35,028 nt of DNA. It comes from Oscillospiraceae bacterium. GTDB taxonomy: Bacteria; Bacillota; Clostridia; Oscillospirales; Oscillospiraceae. Each line of letters opens with the position of its first letter. The stretch's first letter is position 1. Made by a program: the position numbers and the translations under genes. Where the stretch lies: contig JAEDNR010000011.1 of assembly GCA_016302405.1 (NCBI GenBank), forward strand, positions 1 to 35,028. Reading direction: 5' to 3'. This document shows, piece by piece, positions 15,212-22,790 of the stretch. The notes under the pieces were generated by a model, which worked only from the letters and a program-made list of their open reading frames with translations, ran no database searches and was not told the origin of the DNA.

Positions 15212-16758
15212 AAAAACGCCGCCTTTTCCTGGTGCTCGGAGCGCTGGCAATATATTTCCTGCTGCTGTGTCTGCTGATCGCCGCGGAATCCGCCGCTCCC
15301 GGGGATGCCGGAGCTTCCATCACCTCCCTGGGCCAGGCTCTTTGGTACTCCCTCGTCACCATGACCACCGTAGGCTACGGAGACGCCTATCCGGTCACGT
15401 TCTTCGGCCGGATTATCGGCGTTCTGTTCCTGCTGCTCTCGGCGGGCGCTCTCACCGCGTTCATTTCCCTGGGCGTCGGCTGGGTCACCGGATCGGGTCT
15501 TCCCAAGCTCCGTATCCGCCGGGCAGGAAAGCGCCCCATCTATATTTTCCTCCACGCAGACAGCGCCGCCATGGCTCTTGCCGACAATATTCTGTCGGAG
15601 ACCCCCGACGCCCTGTGCCTCTTTGGAGAAGCAGGCGCCATCTCCCCTGCTGACCGCTGCCGCATCGGCGTGGATATGTCCCCCGACCAGCTTCTGGCCC
15701 TGCTTCCAAAGGGTTGCAGCCGCCCCACAATCGTCTTCACGGGAAGTGACGCCGAAGAACAGCTTACCCGGATGGGCATTCCCGAAAACGCCAATGTGAT
15801 CTGCCAGACCTCCCGGGTTCCGGAGAATCTTCGCCCGGACGTGCGGTTCTTTGACCGCAGTGAGCTGTGCGCTTCCATGTACTGGAAGCGTTTCCCCCTG
15901 GCAAGAACGGAACGGATCGTGATGCTTGTGGGCTTCGGCCAGCTGGGCCGGGAGCTTCTGGAGCACGCCCTGCTTACCAATGTCCTTTCCCCCGTCCGGG
16001 TGACGGAATACCATGTCTTCGGTGATGCCTCGGCATTTCTGCTGGATCACCCCCAGCTGGGCTTCTCCGTCAGTATCGGGGCCCCTGCCGCTGACCGGGA
16101 CAGCCTGATTCTCCACGATGACCCCTGGAATGCCAACGAAGAACTTCTTCTCAGCGCGGACCGGATCATCCTCTGCTCCGATGATGAAGCCGAAAACACG
16201 GTTCTGTGCCGCCGGATGCGGACCTGGTTCCCCATCCGGGCCAATATGCACCTGTACTGCCGCTCTGCCCTGACAGACGATCTGCCTGTTTTCGGCACTG
16301 ACAGCGAGATTTTCACTCCCGAGGCCGTTCTTCGCTCCGGATTGGAGCGGATGGCCAGACAGCTCAACGAAAATTACCGGGCCGCCTGCGGCGGCAACGC
16401 TCCCACCTGGGAGGAACTGAGTGCGTTCCTGCGCCGGTCCAATATGGCTTCGGCAGACCACTTGCGCACCAAGCTGCGCTTTCTGCTGGGCGACGACAGC
16501 CTGACCGAATTCAGCAAGGAGCAGATCCGCCGGGCCTATGACCGGTTCCTGGAATTGAAGCAAAGCCAGCCGGACCTGTGCCGCAGGATTGAGCATGACC
16601 GCTGGGTCCGGTTCCACGCCATGTTCAACTGGCGCTACGCCCCGAAGCGGGACAATTCCAAGCGCTTCCACCCCTTGATGGTTCCTTTTGACGACCTGTC
16701 CCTGGCCGACCAGGCCAAGGACGACTATGCCTGGGAGCTTATCAGCAGCTTACTCTAA
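15208..16758 (+). CDS. Two-TM potassium channel with RCK-like and RyR domains
   Basis: A 516-residue protein. TM1 about 5-26, a pore helix and selectivity filter TMTTVGYGD (51-59), and TM2 about 66-91 form a KcsA/MthK-type pore, so the assembled tetramer should pass K+. The cytoplasmic part has a degenerate Rossmann segment (IYIFLHADSAAMALADNIL, 111-129), then an RCK-like domain with VGFGQLGRELLEHA (241-254), and a C-terminal RyR domain (PF02026-like) at about 455-516: RRIEHDRWVRFHAMFNW (459-475), HPLMVPFDDLS, KDDYAWELI. RyR domains are known from ryanodine receptors and some bacterial proteins; here the domain is the likely ligand or partner sensor. The start codon overlaps the previous stop (ATGA); the next gene follows after 12 bp. 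Confidence 0.88.
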   Translation: MKKRRLFLVLGALAIYFLLLCLLIAAESAAPGDAGASITSLGQALWYSLVTMTTVGYGDAYPVTFFGRIIGVLFLLLSAGALTAFISLGVGWVTGSGLPKLRIRRAGKRPIYIFLHADSAAMALADNILSETPDALCLFGEAGAISPADRCRIGVDMSPDQLLALLPKGCSRPTIVFTGSDAEEQLTRMGIPENANVICQTSRVPENLRPDVRFFDRSELCASMYWKRFPLARTERIVMLVGFGQLGRELLEHALLTNVLSPVRVTEYHVFGDASAFLLDHPQLGFSVSIGAPAADRDSLILHDDPWNANEELLLSADRIILCSDDEAENTVLCRRMRTWFPIRANMHLYCRSALTDDLPVFGTDSEIFTPEAVLRSGLERMARQLNENYRAACGGNAPTWEELSAFLRRSNMASADHLRTKLRFLLGDDSLTEFSKEQIRRAYDRFLELKQSQPDLCRRIEHDRWVRFHAMFNWRYAPKRDNSKRFHPLMVPFDDLSLADQAKDDYAWELISSLL

Positions 16759-16770
16759 GGAGGTATCCCT

Positions 16771-19605
16771 ATGAACGAAAGCAAAAAAAGAATTCTTGTC
16801 AGCCTGGTAGCAGGCTCCGCCCTGTCCCTGGCGCTGGGGTTGACCGCCCACGCTGAGGGCACAGACCCGCAGCCGACGCCTGCTTCCCAGATAGACACTG
16901 CCGTTCCCGGTGAAAACGAGACAGCAACGAACACAACGGACGAACCTTCTGCGGAGAAATCCACCGAATTCTCCACGGAGAAGTCTGCGGAGACCTCCAC
17001 GGAGAAGTCTGCGGAGACCTCCACGGAGAAGTCTACGGAGAGCTCCACGGAGAAGTCCACGGAATCCTCCACGGAGAAATCTACCGAAACCTCCACGGAG
17101 AAATCCACCGAAACCTCCACGGAGAAATCTACCGAAACCTCCACGGAGAAATCCACCGAAACCTCCACGGAGAAATCTACCGAAACCTCCACGGAGAAAT
17201 CCACCGAAACCTCCACGGAGAAATCCACCGAAACCTCTGCCAAGAGCACCAGTGAAACCACCACCGAGGGCTCCGAAGAAGGCGAAGAAAAGGGCTCCGT
17301 CGTGACGGTTGGCGGCTATGACCTTTCCGATGAAGCCAACGCTGCCAAGGGCTGGACCGCGGGTGAGAACACCGGAAGCGGCTGGCGTTATGACGGAAGC
17401 TCCGTCAGTATGGTCAATAACGGAACCGCCGTGGAGATACACGCCGAAGGCACCGGTGTGGATCTCAGCGTGGCAGGCTTCAACCGCATCAGCACTCTCT
17501 ATGCTGATGGGGATGTAAACATCACCGGTACCGGCATTGTGCTCATCGACAGCATCGACATGCTGAAGGGCACAAATCTGAACCTGCGGACCAACACCGA
17601 TGTCTACGCCGACGGCGATGGCAGCGCGGCGGTGTTCCTCTACGACCCGGACAGCGGGAACTACCGGCTGATCAACGGCGATGTGGCGGGGATTCTGGAC
17701 GAAAAATACACCATTCCCGAGGGTATCACCCTGGTGGTTCCCGACGGCAGCGTTCTGGATCTGCGGGTCACCACCACGGTGACCACCAAGACCACCACGA
17801 CCACCACCACCGCGACGGGGGCACAAACGGAAACCACGGTGGAATCCCACCACGGCATCACCCAGGATGATCTCACTCACAAGAACAACTTTACGGAGCC
17901 GGAAAAAACTGAATCCTTTGATGAAACAGCCGGGATCACAACCAGCACAGAAATCCGCCGTAATATCGGCTTTGCCACTCCGAAGCTGGTTATCTCTCAA
18001 AACGCAAAACTGAAGGTGTGCGAAGGCGCGCAAATACTGATGCAGTCCTTTATTGACAGCCTGACCGGCTATATCCATCAAAGCTCTTTGGAAGTACAAG
18101 GAAGCCTGGAGCTGGAGGGAGAGATTGCCGGTACCGGGAGCACCAACGGCAGTCAGACCGATTTCGCCATGGAGGTGGGCAGCACCGGTTCCGTCACCGG
18201 AAGCGGCAGCCTGACAGATGCCGGAGTCCACTACACGGGAGGCGAAAGCCATCAGGATACGCTGAACCTTTCCGGGGGCTATCTGGAACTGGACGGCAGC
18301 GGAATCGAAAGCCTGACGCTTTCCGGCGATGCCGCTGTCTACTATTCGGACGGCGTCTCCATCGGTAACGTCTCCTGCAGCCAAGACAACGGTACGCCCA
18401 CATTCTACGGCAAAACATATACGAACAAGCTTCAGATTACCGGTTCCATTTCAGGAGACTACAGTATCAGCAGCGGCTATCTGTTTGCCGGCGGGAATTT
18501 TGTCAACGATGATCTCAGCGCTTACATAAAGGACGCCGGAAAGTCCCCCATTCAAACACAGCGGTTCAACGGTGGCGACAGCGTCACCGTGTGTACCCAC
18601 CCAAGCTATGCTTACAAAAACCAGATCAAACATGACGCGGGCGGAAACGCGGCAGGCCACCAATGGGTCAGCGGAAGCTACCAATACTCAGACTTTACCT
18701 ACAAAGGGCTTCGGTACCTCGGAGAAAACTGCAATTACTTCGAGATCTTTACCTACAGCCAGGGAAAGATGGACGTTCAGGTGGTGAGCGCGTCCACGGC
18801 TGCGTCCGTGGATTCCTCCCAGATCTTCCTGATCCGTGGAGTTACAGTTCTGGCGTATGGCATGACCGAATTCAACTCTCCCACCATCACCCCCGGAACC
18901 TCCAATACCGGCTCCGGCATCCTGGGCGGCTCCGGCGCGGGCTCCCTGACCGGCGGCGCCGGCAGCTCCATTCTCGGCGGTAACCGCAAACCCGCCGGCA
19001 GCGACACCGGGGATACCGAAAATCCCGTTGATCCCGAACAGCCGGAAGATCCCGGAGACCCCGGAGACCCCGGAGACACCGGGGACACCGGGGACACCGG
19101 AGACACCGGGGATACCGGAGATACCGGCAATCCCGGAGATACCGGCAATCCCGGAGATACCGGCAATCCCGGAGATACCGGGGAGAACGGCAATACCGGG
19201 GATAACGGCAATACCGGCAGCAATGAACACAACCCCGGTCCCGCCGGGAACAACCATCACGCCGATGACCACAACGATGTCATTGTGAAGGTCACCGGCT
19301 CCGGCACTGAATATACCCTTTCCGCTTACTACGACAGCATTCAGCTGCAGGAAATGGGGGATTCCATTCCCGTCACCATGCATGCTCAGCTGGACCCCAA
19401 CTGGGAAAAAGAAGACCTCTTTGCCGTCTTCCGGGATGAAAACGGCAATCTGGTCGTCGTAAAGGTGCATTATAATCCGGAAACCGGGCTGCTGGAATTC
19501 AACGCGCCCATGCTGGGTGATTTCCAGCTGGTCTGCTTCCACTGGGAGGGCACGAACTTTGAAAGCCCGGAATTCCTGGAAGCCCTGAAAGCTTTCCTCG
19601 GCTGA
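16771..19605 (+). CDS. Secreted repeat-rich surface protein in the channel/TIR operon
   Basis: A 944-residue secreted protein. Residues 1-28 are a Sec signal peptide (KKRILVSLVAGSALSLALGL, then AHA before the likely cut after A28). Residues 60-155 are twelve octapeptides of STEKSTET type, a flexible stalk. Residues about 170-700 are beta-rich (NNGTAVEIHAEGTGVDLSVA, LYADGDVNITGTGIVLIDSI), resembling a right-handed beta-helix, with a Thr-rich run near 330-350. A second low-complexity run of GDTG/GNPG units (760-816) leads to a C-terminal beta domain (about 845-935: VTGSGTEYTLSAYYDSIQLQ, FAVFRDENGNLVVVKVHY). No LPxTG or SLH anchor is seen, so attachment is unclear. Start has AAGGAGG 8 bases upstream. 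Function unknown; lying between channel and TIR genes in one operon, it may be an external sensor or adhesin of the same system. Confidence 0.82.
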   Translation: MNESKKRILVSLVAGSALSLALGLTAHAEGTDPQPTPASQIDTAVPGENETATNTTDEPSAEKSTEFSTEKSAETSTEKSAETSTEKSTESSTEKSTESSTEKSTETSTEKSTETSTEKSTETSTEKSTETSTEKSTETSTEKSTETSTEKSTETSAKSTSETTTEGSEEGEEKGSVVTVGGYDLSDEANAAKGWTAGENTGSGWRYDGSSVSMVNNGTAVEIHAEGTGVDLSVAGFNRISTLYADGDVNITGTGIVLIDSIDMLKGTNLNLRTNTDVYADGDGSAAVFLYDPDSGNYRLINGDVAGILDEKYTIPEGITLVVPDGSVLDLRVTTTVTTKTTTTTTTATGAQTETTVESHHGITQDDLTHKNNFTEPEKTESFDETAGITTSTEIRRNIGFATPKLVISQNAKLKVCEGAQILMQSFIDSLTGYIHQSSLEVQGSLELEGEIAGTGSTNGSQTDFAMEVGSTGSVTGSGSLTDAGVHYTGGESHQDTLNLSGGYLELDGSGIESLTLSGDAAVYYSDGVSIGNVSCSQDNGTPTFYGKTYTNKLQITGSISGDYSISSGYLFAGGNFVNDDLSAYIKDAGKSPIQTQRFNGGDSVTVCTHPSYAYKNQIKHDAGGNAAGHQWVSGSYQYSDFTYKGLRYLGENCNYFEIFTYSQGKMDVQVVSASTAASVDSSQIFLIRGVTVLAYGMTEFNSPTITPGTSNTGSGILGGSGAGSLTGGAGSSILGGNRKPAGSDTGDTENPVDPEQPEDPGDPGDPGDTGDTGDTGDTGDTGDTGNPGDTGNPGDTGNPGDTGENGNTGDNGNTGSNEHNPGPAGNNHHADDHNDVIVKVTGSGTEYTLSAYYDSIQLQEMGDSIPVTMHAQLDPNWEKEDLFAVFRDENGNLVVVKVHYNPETGLLEFNAPMLGDFQLVCFHWEGTNFESPEFLEALKAFLG
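16948..17235 (+). repeat. Twelve 24-bp coding repeats (STEKSTET)
   Basis: Twelve direct units of 24 bp with no spacers encode SAEKSTEF, then STEKSAET twice, STEKSTES twice and STEKSTET seven times. The last seven differ mainly by TCT/TCC at one Ser codon, which suggests recent expansion by slippage or unequal crossing-over. Copy number may vary between strains. Confidence 0.95.
19048..19218 (+). repeat. 9-bp coding repeats (GDTG/GDPG linker)
   Basis: Short units of GGAGACACC/GGAGATACC type encode about 57 residues of Gly-Asp-Pro/Thr and Gly-Asn-Pro/Thr triplets. This is a collagen-like composition but the period is irregular; a flexible linker is the simplest reading. Confidence 0.85.
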
Positions 19606-19627
19606 CGCTTCCGAAAGGAGGTAACCT

Positions 19628-20452
19628 ATGGAAAACTATGACATCTGTATCATCGCGGCACCTGAGGATGCCGCCGTCGCGGAAATCCTGGCCGACAGCA
19701 TCCGCTCCTACCGCTTGCCCCGGAATATTCAGCTTCCCGATCCGACCCTTGACTACCGCCGTGTCTTTGTGGACAGCACAGGCTCCGACTTTGACGACTC
19801 CGTAAAGCTTCTGCTGGATCATGCCCGATATCTGGTGGTGATCTGTTCCCCGGACGCCAAGGCCTCCAATGCCATCAAGGCCCGTCTGACCTACTACCGG
19901 CATTTCTGCCGGAATGAGAATATCGTTGCCGTCATTGTCCGGGGGGAGCCTGCGGACGCCTTTCCAGAGAGCTTCATAGAGCGCAAGGTGGTCCGGCGGA
20001 TCCTGCCCGACATGCGTGTGGTGGAGCGGGAAGAAACCATTGAGCCGGTGGCCGCCGACCTCCGTGGGGACACCCCTGCACGCCGCAAGCAGCTTCTGCG
20101 CTATGAGACCGTCCGGATCACAGCCTCCGTTCTGGGGCTCCACCCGGACGCCCTGGAGCAGCGGCAGCACCGCAGACGCCAGGCCGCCATTCTGGCTGCC
20201 GCGAGCGCAGTGTGCAGCGTGCTGCTGGTGATTTCTGTCCTGTTCCTGCGTCTGGGGCTCATTGCCCGAAACGAAGGCCGGATTGCGGAAGCCCAGACGG
20301 AAAAAAGTGTGGAGGTAGCCCAGCGCCTGACCCGGGAACTGCCTGAACTGTTTGCTGATAACCCGGAGGCCCTCAGCTATATTCAGGAAGCCATCGATCA
20401 TGCCCAATCCGCCCTGGAGGGTATTGCCAAGGGCGCACAGGAGGGATCATAA
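19628..20452 (+). CDS. TIR-like membrane protein lacking the catalytic Glu
   Basis: A 274-residue protein. Residues 1-135 follow the layout of the TIR domain of the next gene: YDICIIAAPEDAAVAEIL for the first strand, YRRVFVDSTGSDFDDSVKLL for the BB-loop side, and ARYLVVICSPDAKASNAIKA for strand D and the helix that bears the NADase glutamate. Aligned to the neighbour (CSTDTPSSEWVDREV), Glu94 corresponds to Arg86 here and the S-W pair is lost, so NAD+ hydrolysis is not expected. A linker (RYETVRITASVLGLHPDALEQ) parallels the one next door, then one TM at about 186-208 and a short helical tail of about 65 residues without TPRs. RBS AAAGGAGG 7 bases upstream. The stop overlaps the next start (TAATG). 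Probably a scaffold or regulatory partner of the active TIR protein. Confidence 0.75.
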   Translation: MENYDICIIAAPEDAAVAEILADSIRSYRLPRNIQLPDPTLDYRRVFVDSTGSDFDDSVKLLLDHARYLVVICSPDAKASNAIKARLTYYRHFCRNENIVAVIVRGEPADAFPESFIERKVVRRILPDMRVVEREETIEPVAADLRGDTPARRKQLLRYETVRITASVLGLHPDALEQRQHRRRQAAILAAASAVCSVLLVISVLFLRLGLIARNEGRIAEAQTEKSVEVAQRLTRELPELFADNPEALSYIQEAIDHAQSALEGIAKGAQEGS

Positions 20453-22512
20453 TGGCACAGGAATATCAGTATGACGTCTTTCTCAGCTATCGTCACAAAA
20501 GCTTAGACAGCATCATCACCCAGAAGACCTTCCATTTTCTGGAAAGCTACCGTCTTCCCGCCTCCCTGCGGCACAAGGGGTATCCGGATATTCACAGGGC
20601 TTTCCGGGACACGGAAGAGCTCCCCGTCAGCCGGATCCTCACCGACACCATTGACAATGCCCTGCGGTCAACCAAATGTCTTCTTGTGGTCTGCTCCACC
20701 GACACTCCCAGCTCCGAATGGGTGGACCGGGAGGTCTCAACCTTTATCGAGCTGGGCCGGGCGGAGCACATCTATCCCCTGCTGATTTCCGGCGATCCGG
20801 AGGTATCCTTTCCTCCCAGCCTGAAACAAGTTCCCGACATCATGGACCGGGTCGTGGACATTCGCACTCCGGGTAACTCCGTAAGGAAGATGCTTGCCAA
20901 GGAGGATCCCGCCCTTCTGAAAATCGTCGCGGATATAACCGGATGCCCGCTTCCTGAGCTGCAGCGGGAACACGGTATGCGCAAAACCCGCCGTTTTGCC
21001 GCCAGAGCCGCAGCGGCGGCAGCCGCCTTCTTCCTGGCAGGCGCCGTGTCCCTGAGCCTCATGAACCAGGCAAAAAATTACCGTGACCGAGCCCAGGCCG
21101 CGGAAAAAAGCTCCATGCAGGTGCTGCAGGAGCTGACCTACGGCCTGCCGGATAAGCTCACCGGCGTCCCCGGTGCCTATTCTAAAATTGCCGGAATTCT
21201 GGAAGAAAACGCCCGGCAGATCAACGACATCCTGCTTCTGTCCACGGACAAGACCGGTGCCCAATATGAGGTTGCCGCGAACTACGAAAAGCTGGCCACC
21301 GCCATGAGTGTTCTGGGAAGCTATACGGAAGCCGGCCGCTATCAGCAGCAGGCGATTGATGTCTACACCGCTCTCTGTGAGGAAAGCGGCGACTTTGCCC
21401 CTCTGGCCTCCGCGAAAAACAACTACGGCAATGTGCTGATCGGTGCAGGGCGGTTCCAGGAAGCGGCAGACGCTTTCCGAGAGGCCATTGCCCTCCAGCG
21501 GGAAACCGGGGAGGATCCTGTGACCCTGGCTGCCATGCTGTCCAACGCGGGAGCCAATGCCATCAATCTGGGTCTGGAGGACGACGCCATCGCTTATTTC
21601 CAGGAGTGTGAACAGCTCCTGGCCGATCAGGACGACAGCGATTATGCCACACTGGCCACCCGGGCGGACTGCGCTTACAACCACGGCGCTCTGTGTTTCC
21701 GCCGGGGAGAATACAAAGAAGCCCAGGATCTGCTTTCCCGCGCCGCGGCGGATTATGACGCGCTGTGTCAGAGAGTTGACTCTCCCCAAAACCGGAATTC
21801 TCTGTCGAAGGCCTTATCCGGCCATGCCCTGTGCCTGTCCGACCAAGGCCTGTATGCGGAAGCCATCGCCGACTACCGGCAGGCCATCGCCATATCCCAG
21901 GAACTGGCCGAAGACGCGGAAAATACCGACGCCCTTTCCACGCTGGCGGATCTGTACAACAACTGCGGCGTTTGCCTGAATACACAGGGTAAATACCAGG
22001 ATGCCGACCAGTATTTCTCCGCCGCGGCGGAGCTTTACGGAAAAATTTATGAGAAAACCGGTACCGACGCGGAAGCCGCGGTCTATGCCTCCGCCTTGCT
22101 GAACACAGGAGAAAACGCTTTCAAGGCCGGCGATTATGACCGGTCCGGAAGCCTGTTCCGGCAGGGTCTGGACATTTTGGCCGGTGCCGCCGAGCAGCTG
22201 GGGGATACCTATACCTCCCAGTTCTACGCCTGGCAGTCCTATGACCTCCTGATTCATGCCAGAGACTACGCTGCCGCCGTGGACAGCGGGGTCAAGGCAG
22301 TCCAGCTTCAGCCGGGCAATGTGCTGGCAAATATCAATCTGGGCTACGCCTGTTTGTATTCCGGCTACTACGATGACTGCGACCAGCTTCTGACCTGGGC
22401 GGCAGGGCTTGGGGAGGGCATCGCGGAAGCCATCCGGCTTGACCTGGAGGCCCAGGAAGCAGCTGGCCTTTCCAGCGAGCACACCGAAGCGCTGCTGTCC
22501 CTGCTTCCCTGA
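20452..22512 (+). CDS. TIR-TM-TPR protein
   Basis: A 686-residue protein. Residues 5-135 are a TIR domain: YDVFLSYRHKSLDS (7-20), the BB-loop-like IHRAFRDTEELPVSRI (47-62), and CLLVVCSTDTPSSEWVDREV (76-95) with E94 as the candidate catalytic glutamate of TIR NADases. A linker with TGCPLPELQREHGMRKTRR leads to one TM segment at about 183-204 (Ala-rich). The remaining 480 residues, on the other side of the membrane if the topology is simple, are TPR-like helical repeats from about 250 (YEKLATAMSVLGSYTEAGRY, YGNVLIGAGRFQEAADAFRE, ALCLSDQGLYAEAIADYRQA). TIR domains either cleave NAD+ to (c)ADPR-type products or assemble signalling complexes; TPRs bind partners. Last gene of the operon before a strong terminator. 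Confidence 0.88.
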   Translation: MAQEYQYDVFLSYRHKSLDSIITQKTFHFLESYRLPASLRHKGYPDIHRAFRDTEELPVSRILTDTIDNALRSTKCLLVVCSTDTPSSEWVDREVSTFIELGRAEHIYPLLISGDPEVSFPPSLKQVPDIMDRVVDIRTPGNSVRKMLAKEDPALLKIVADITGCPLPELQREHGMRKTRRFAARAAAAAAAFFLAGAVSLSLMNQAKNYRDRAQAAEKSSMQVLQELTYGLPDKLTGVPGAYSKIAGILEENARQINDILLLSTDKTGAQYEVAANYEKLATAMSVLGSYTEAGRYQQQAIDVYTALCEESGDFAPLASAKNNYGNVLIGAGRFQEAADAFREAIALQRETGEDPVTLAAMLSNAGANAINLGLEDDAIAYFQECEQLLADQDDSDYATLATRADCAYNHGALCFRRGEYKEAQDLLSRAAADYDALCQRVDSPQNRNSLSKALSGHALCLSDQGLYAEAIADYRQAIAISQELAEDAENTDALSTLADLYNNCGVCLNTQGKYQDADQYFSAAAELYGKIYEKTGTDAEAAVYASALLNTGENAFKAGDYDRSGSLFRQGLDILAGAAEQLGDTYTSQFYAWQSYDLLIHARDYAAAVDSGVKAVQLQPGNVLANINLGYACLYSGYYDDCDQLLTWAAGLGEGIAEAIRLDLEAQEAAGLSSEHTEALLSLLP

Positions 22513-22534
22513 AAACACAATCACTCTATAAAAT

Positions 22535-22568
22535 GGACGGGCCTGCTTTTTTAAGGCCCGTCCGTTTT
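22535..22568 (+). terminator. Terminator of the channel/TIR operon
   Basis: Perfect 10-bp stem GGACGGGCCT (22535-22544) with AGGCCCGTCC (22554-22563), then GTTTT. Confidence 0.85.
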
Positions 22569-22622
22569 GCGTCTTCCTGCCCAGCGTATATTCCGGCAGT
22601 TAAAAAATTTTTCATTTTTTGG

Positions 22623-22651
22623 TTGACAAGCGGATTGTTTGTCAATATAAT
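22623..22651 (+). promoter_or_regulatory. Consensus sigma-A promoter with overlapping inverted repeat
   Basis: TTGACA (22623-22628), 17-bp spacer and TATAAT (22646-22651), a perfect consensus. TTGACAA (22623-22629) and TTGTCAA (22639-22645) form an inverted repeat covering the -35 and the spacer, a possible repressor operator (inference). It drives the attenuated salvage operon. Confidence 0.85.
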
Positions 22652-22679
22652 TGTGAAAAAGGCGAAAGGGGTTGGTTCC

Positions 22680-22736
22680 ATGCTGTTGCTATATATTGCG
22701 CATTCGACCCTCTTTCTTCATTTTCAATCATTCTGA
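22680..22736 (+). CDS. Leader peptide of the phosphoribosyltransferase operon
   Basis: An 18-residue open frame, MLLLYIAHSTLFLHFQSF, with ribosome binding site AAAGGGG (22665-22671) 8 bases before its ATG and starting about 20 bases after the likely transcription start. Its stop ends 2 bases before the terminator stem at 22739, so a ribosome at the end of the frame would cover the stem. The 3' half of the frame is pyrimidine-rich in RNA (runs of U and C from about 22709 to 22734). This is the layout of the pyrBI/pyrE attenuators of enterobacteria, where UTP shortage makes RNA polymerase pause so that translation can keep up. The frame stays open upstream through the promoter, but that part cannot be transcribed from this promoter. 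Confidence 0.55.
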   Translation: MLLLYIAHSTLFLHFQSF

Positions 22737-22738
22737 CG

Positions 22739-22778
22739 GACCTACTGCCCCCTAAATTCGGCAGGAGGTCTTTTTTTT
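22739..22778 (+). terminator. Attenuator terminator before the phosphoribosyltransferase gene
   Basis: Stem GACCTACTGCC (22739-22749) with GGCAGGAGGTC (22760-22770), one A-G mismatch, then eight T. It lies inside the leader, only 12 bp before the CDS start, so it must be bypassed for expression of the operon. Confidence 0.75.
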
Positions 22779-22790
22779 GGAGGAACGGAT

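Noticed and set aside
15136..16671. Minus-strand open frame of 511 codons opposite the channel gene
   Set aside because: Shadow of high-GC codon use; no domain, no RBS, while the plus strand has a complete channel/RCK/RyR protein.
16948..17235. Possible CRISPR array
   Set aside because: The 24-bp units are contiguous with no spacers and keep a reading frame, so it is a coding tandem repeat.
16755..17264. Minus-strand frame of 169 codons with VSVDFSVE repeats
   Set aside because: Third reading of the same 24-bp repeat; the signal-peptide-bearing plus-strand frame with AAGGAGG is clearly the gene.
16750..18384. Long minus-strand open frame (544 codons) opposite the surface protein
   Set aside because: It is created by the STEK repeat and Thr/Gly-rich codons of the plus-strand gene; it reads as monotonous FLRGGFG text, has no ribosome binding site, and its 3' end runs into the channel/surface gene junction.
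22533..22736. 67-codon frame containing the leader peptide
   Set aside because: The upstream part runs through a terminator and the promoter, so only the last 18 codons can be read from the mapped promoter.
22660..22778. Purine or PyrR-type riboswitch before the phosphoribosyltransferase
   Set aside because: No purine-aptamer core or PyrR-binding loop pattern was found; the short leader frame and terminator explain the region better, although other RNA sensors cannot be excluded.
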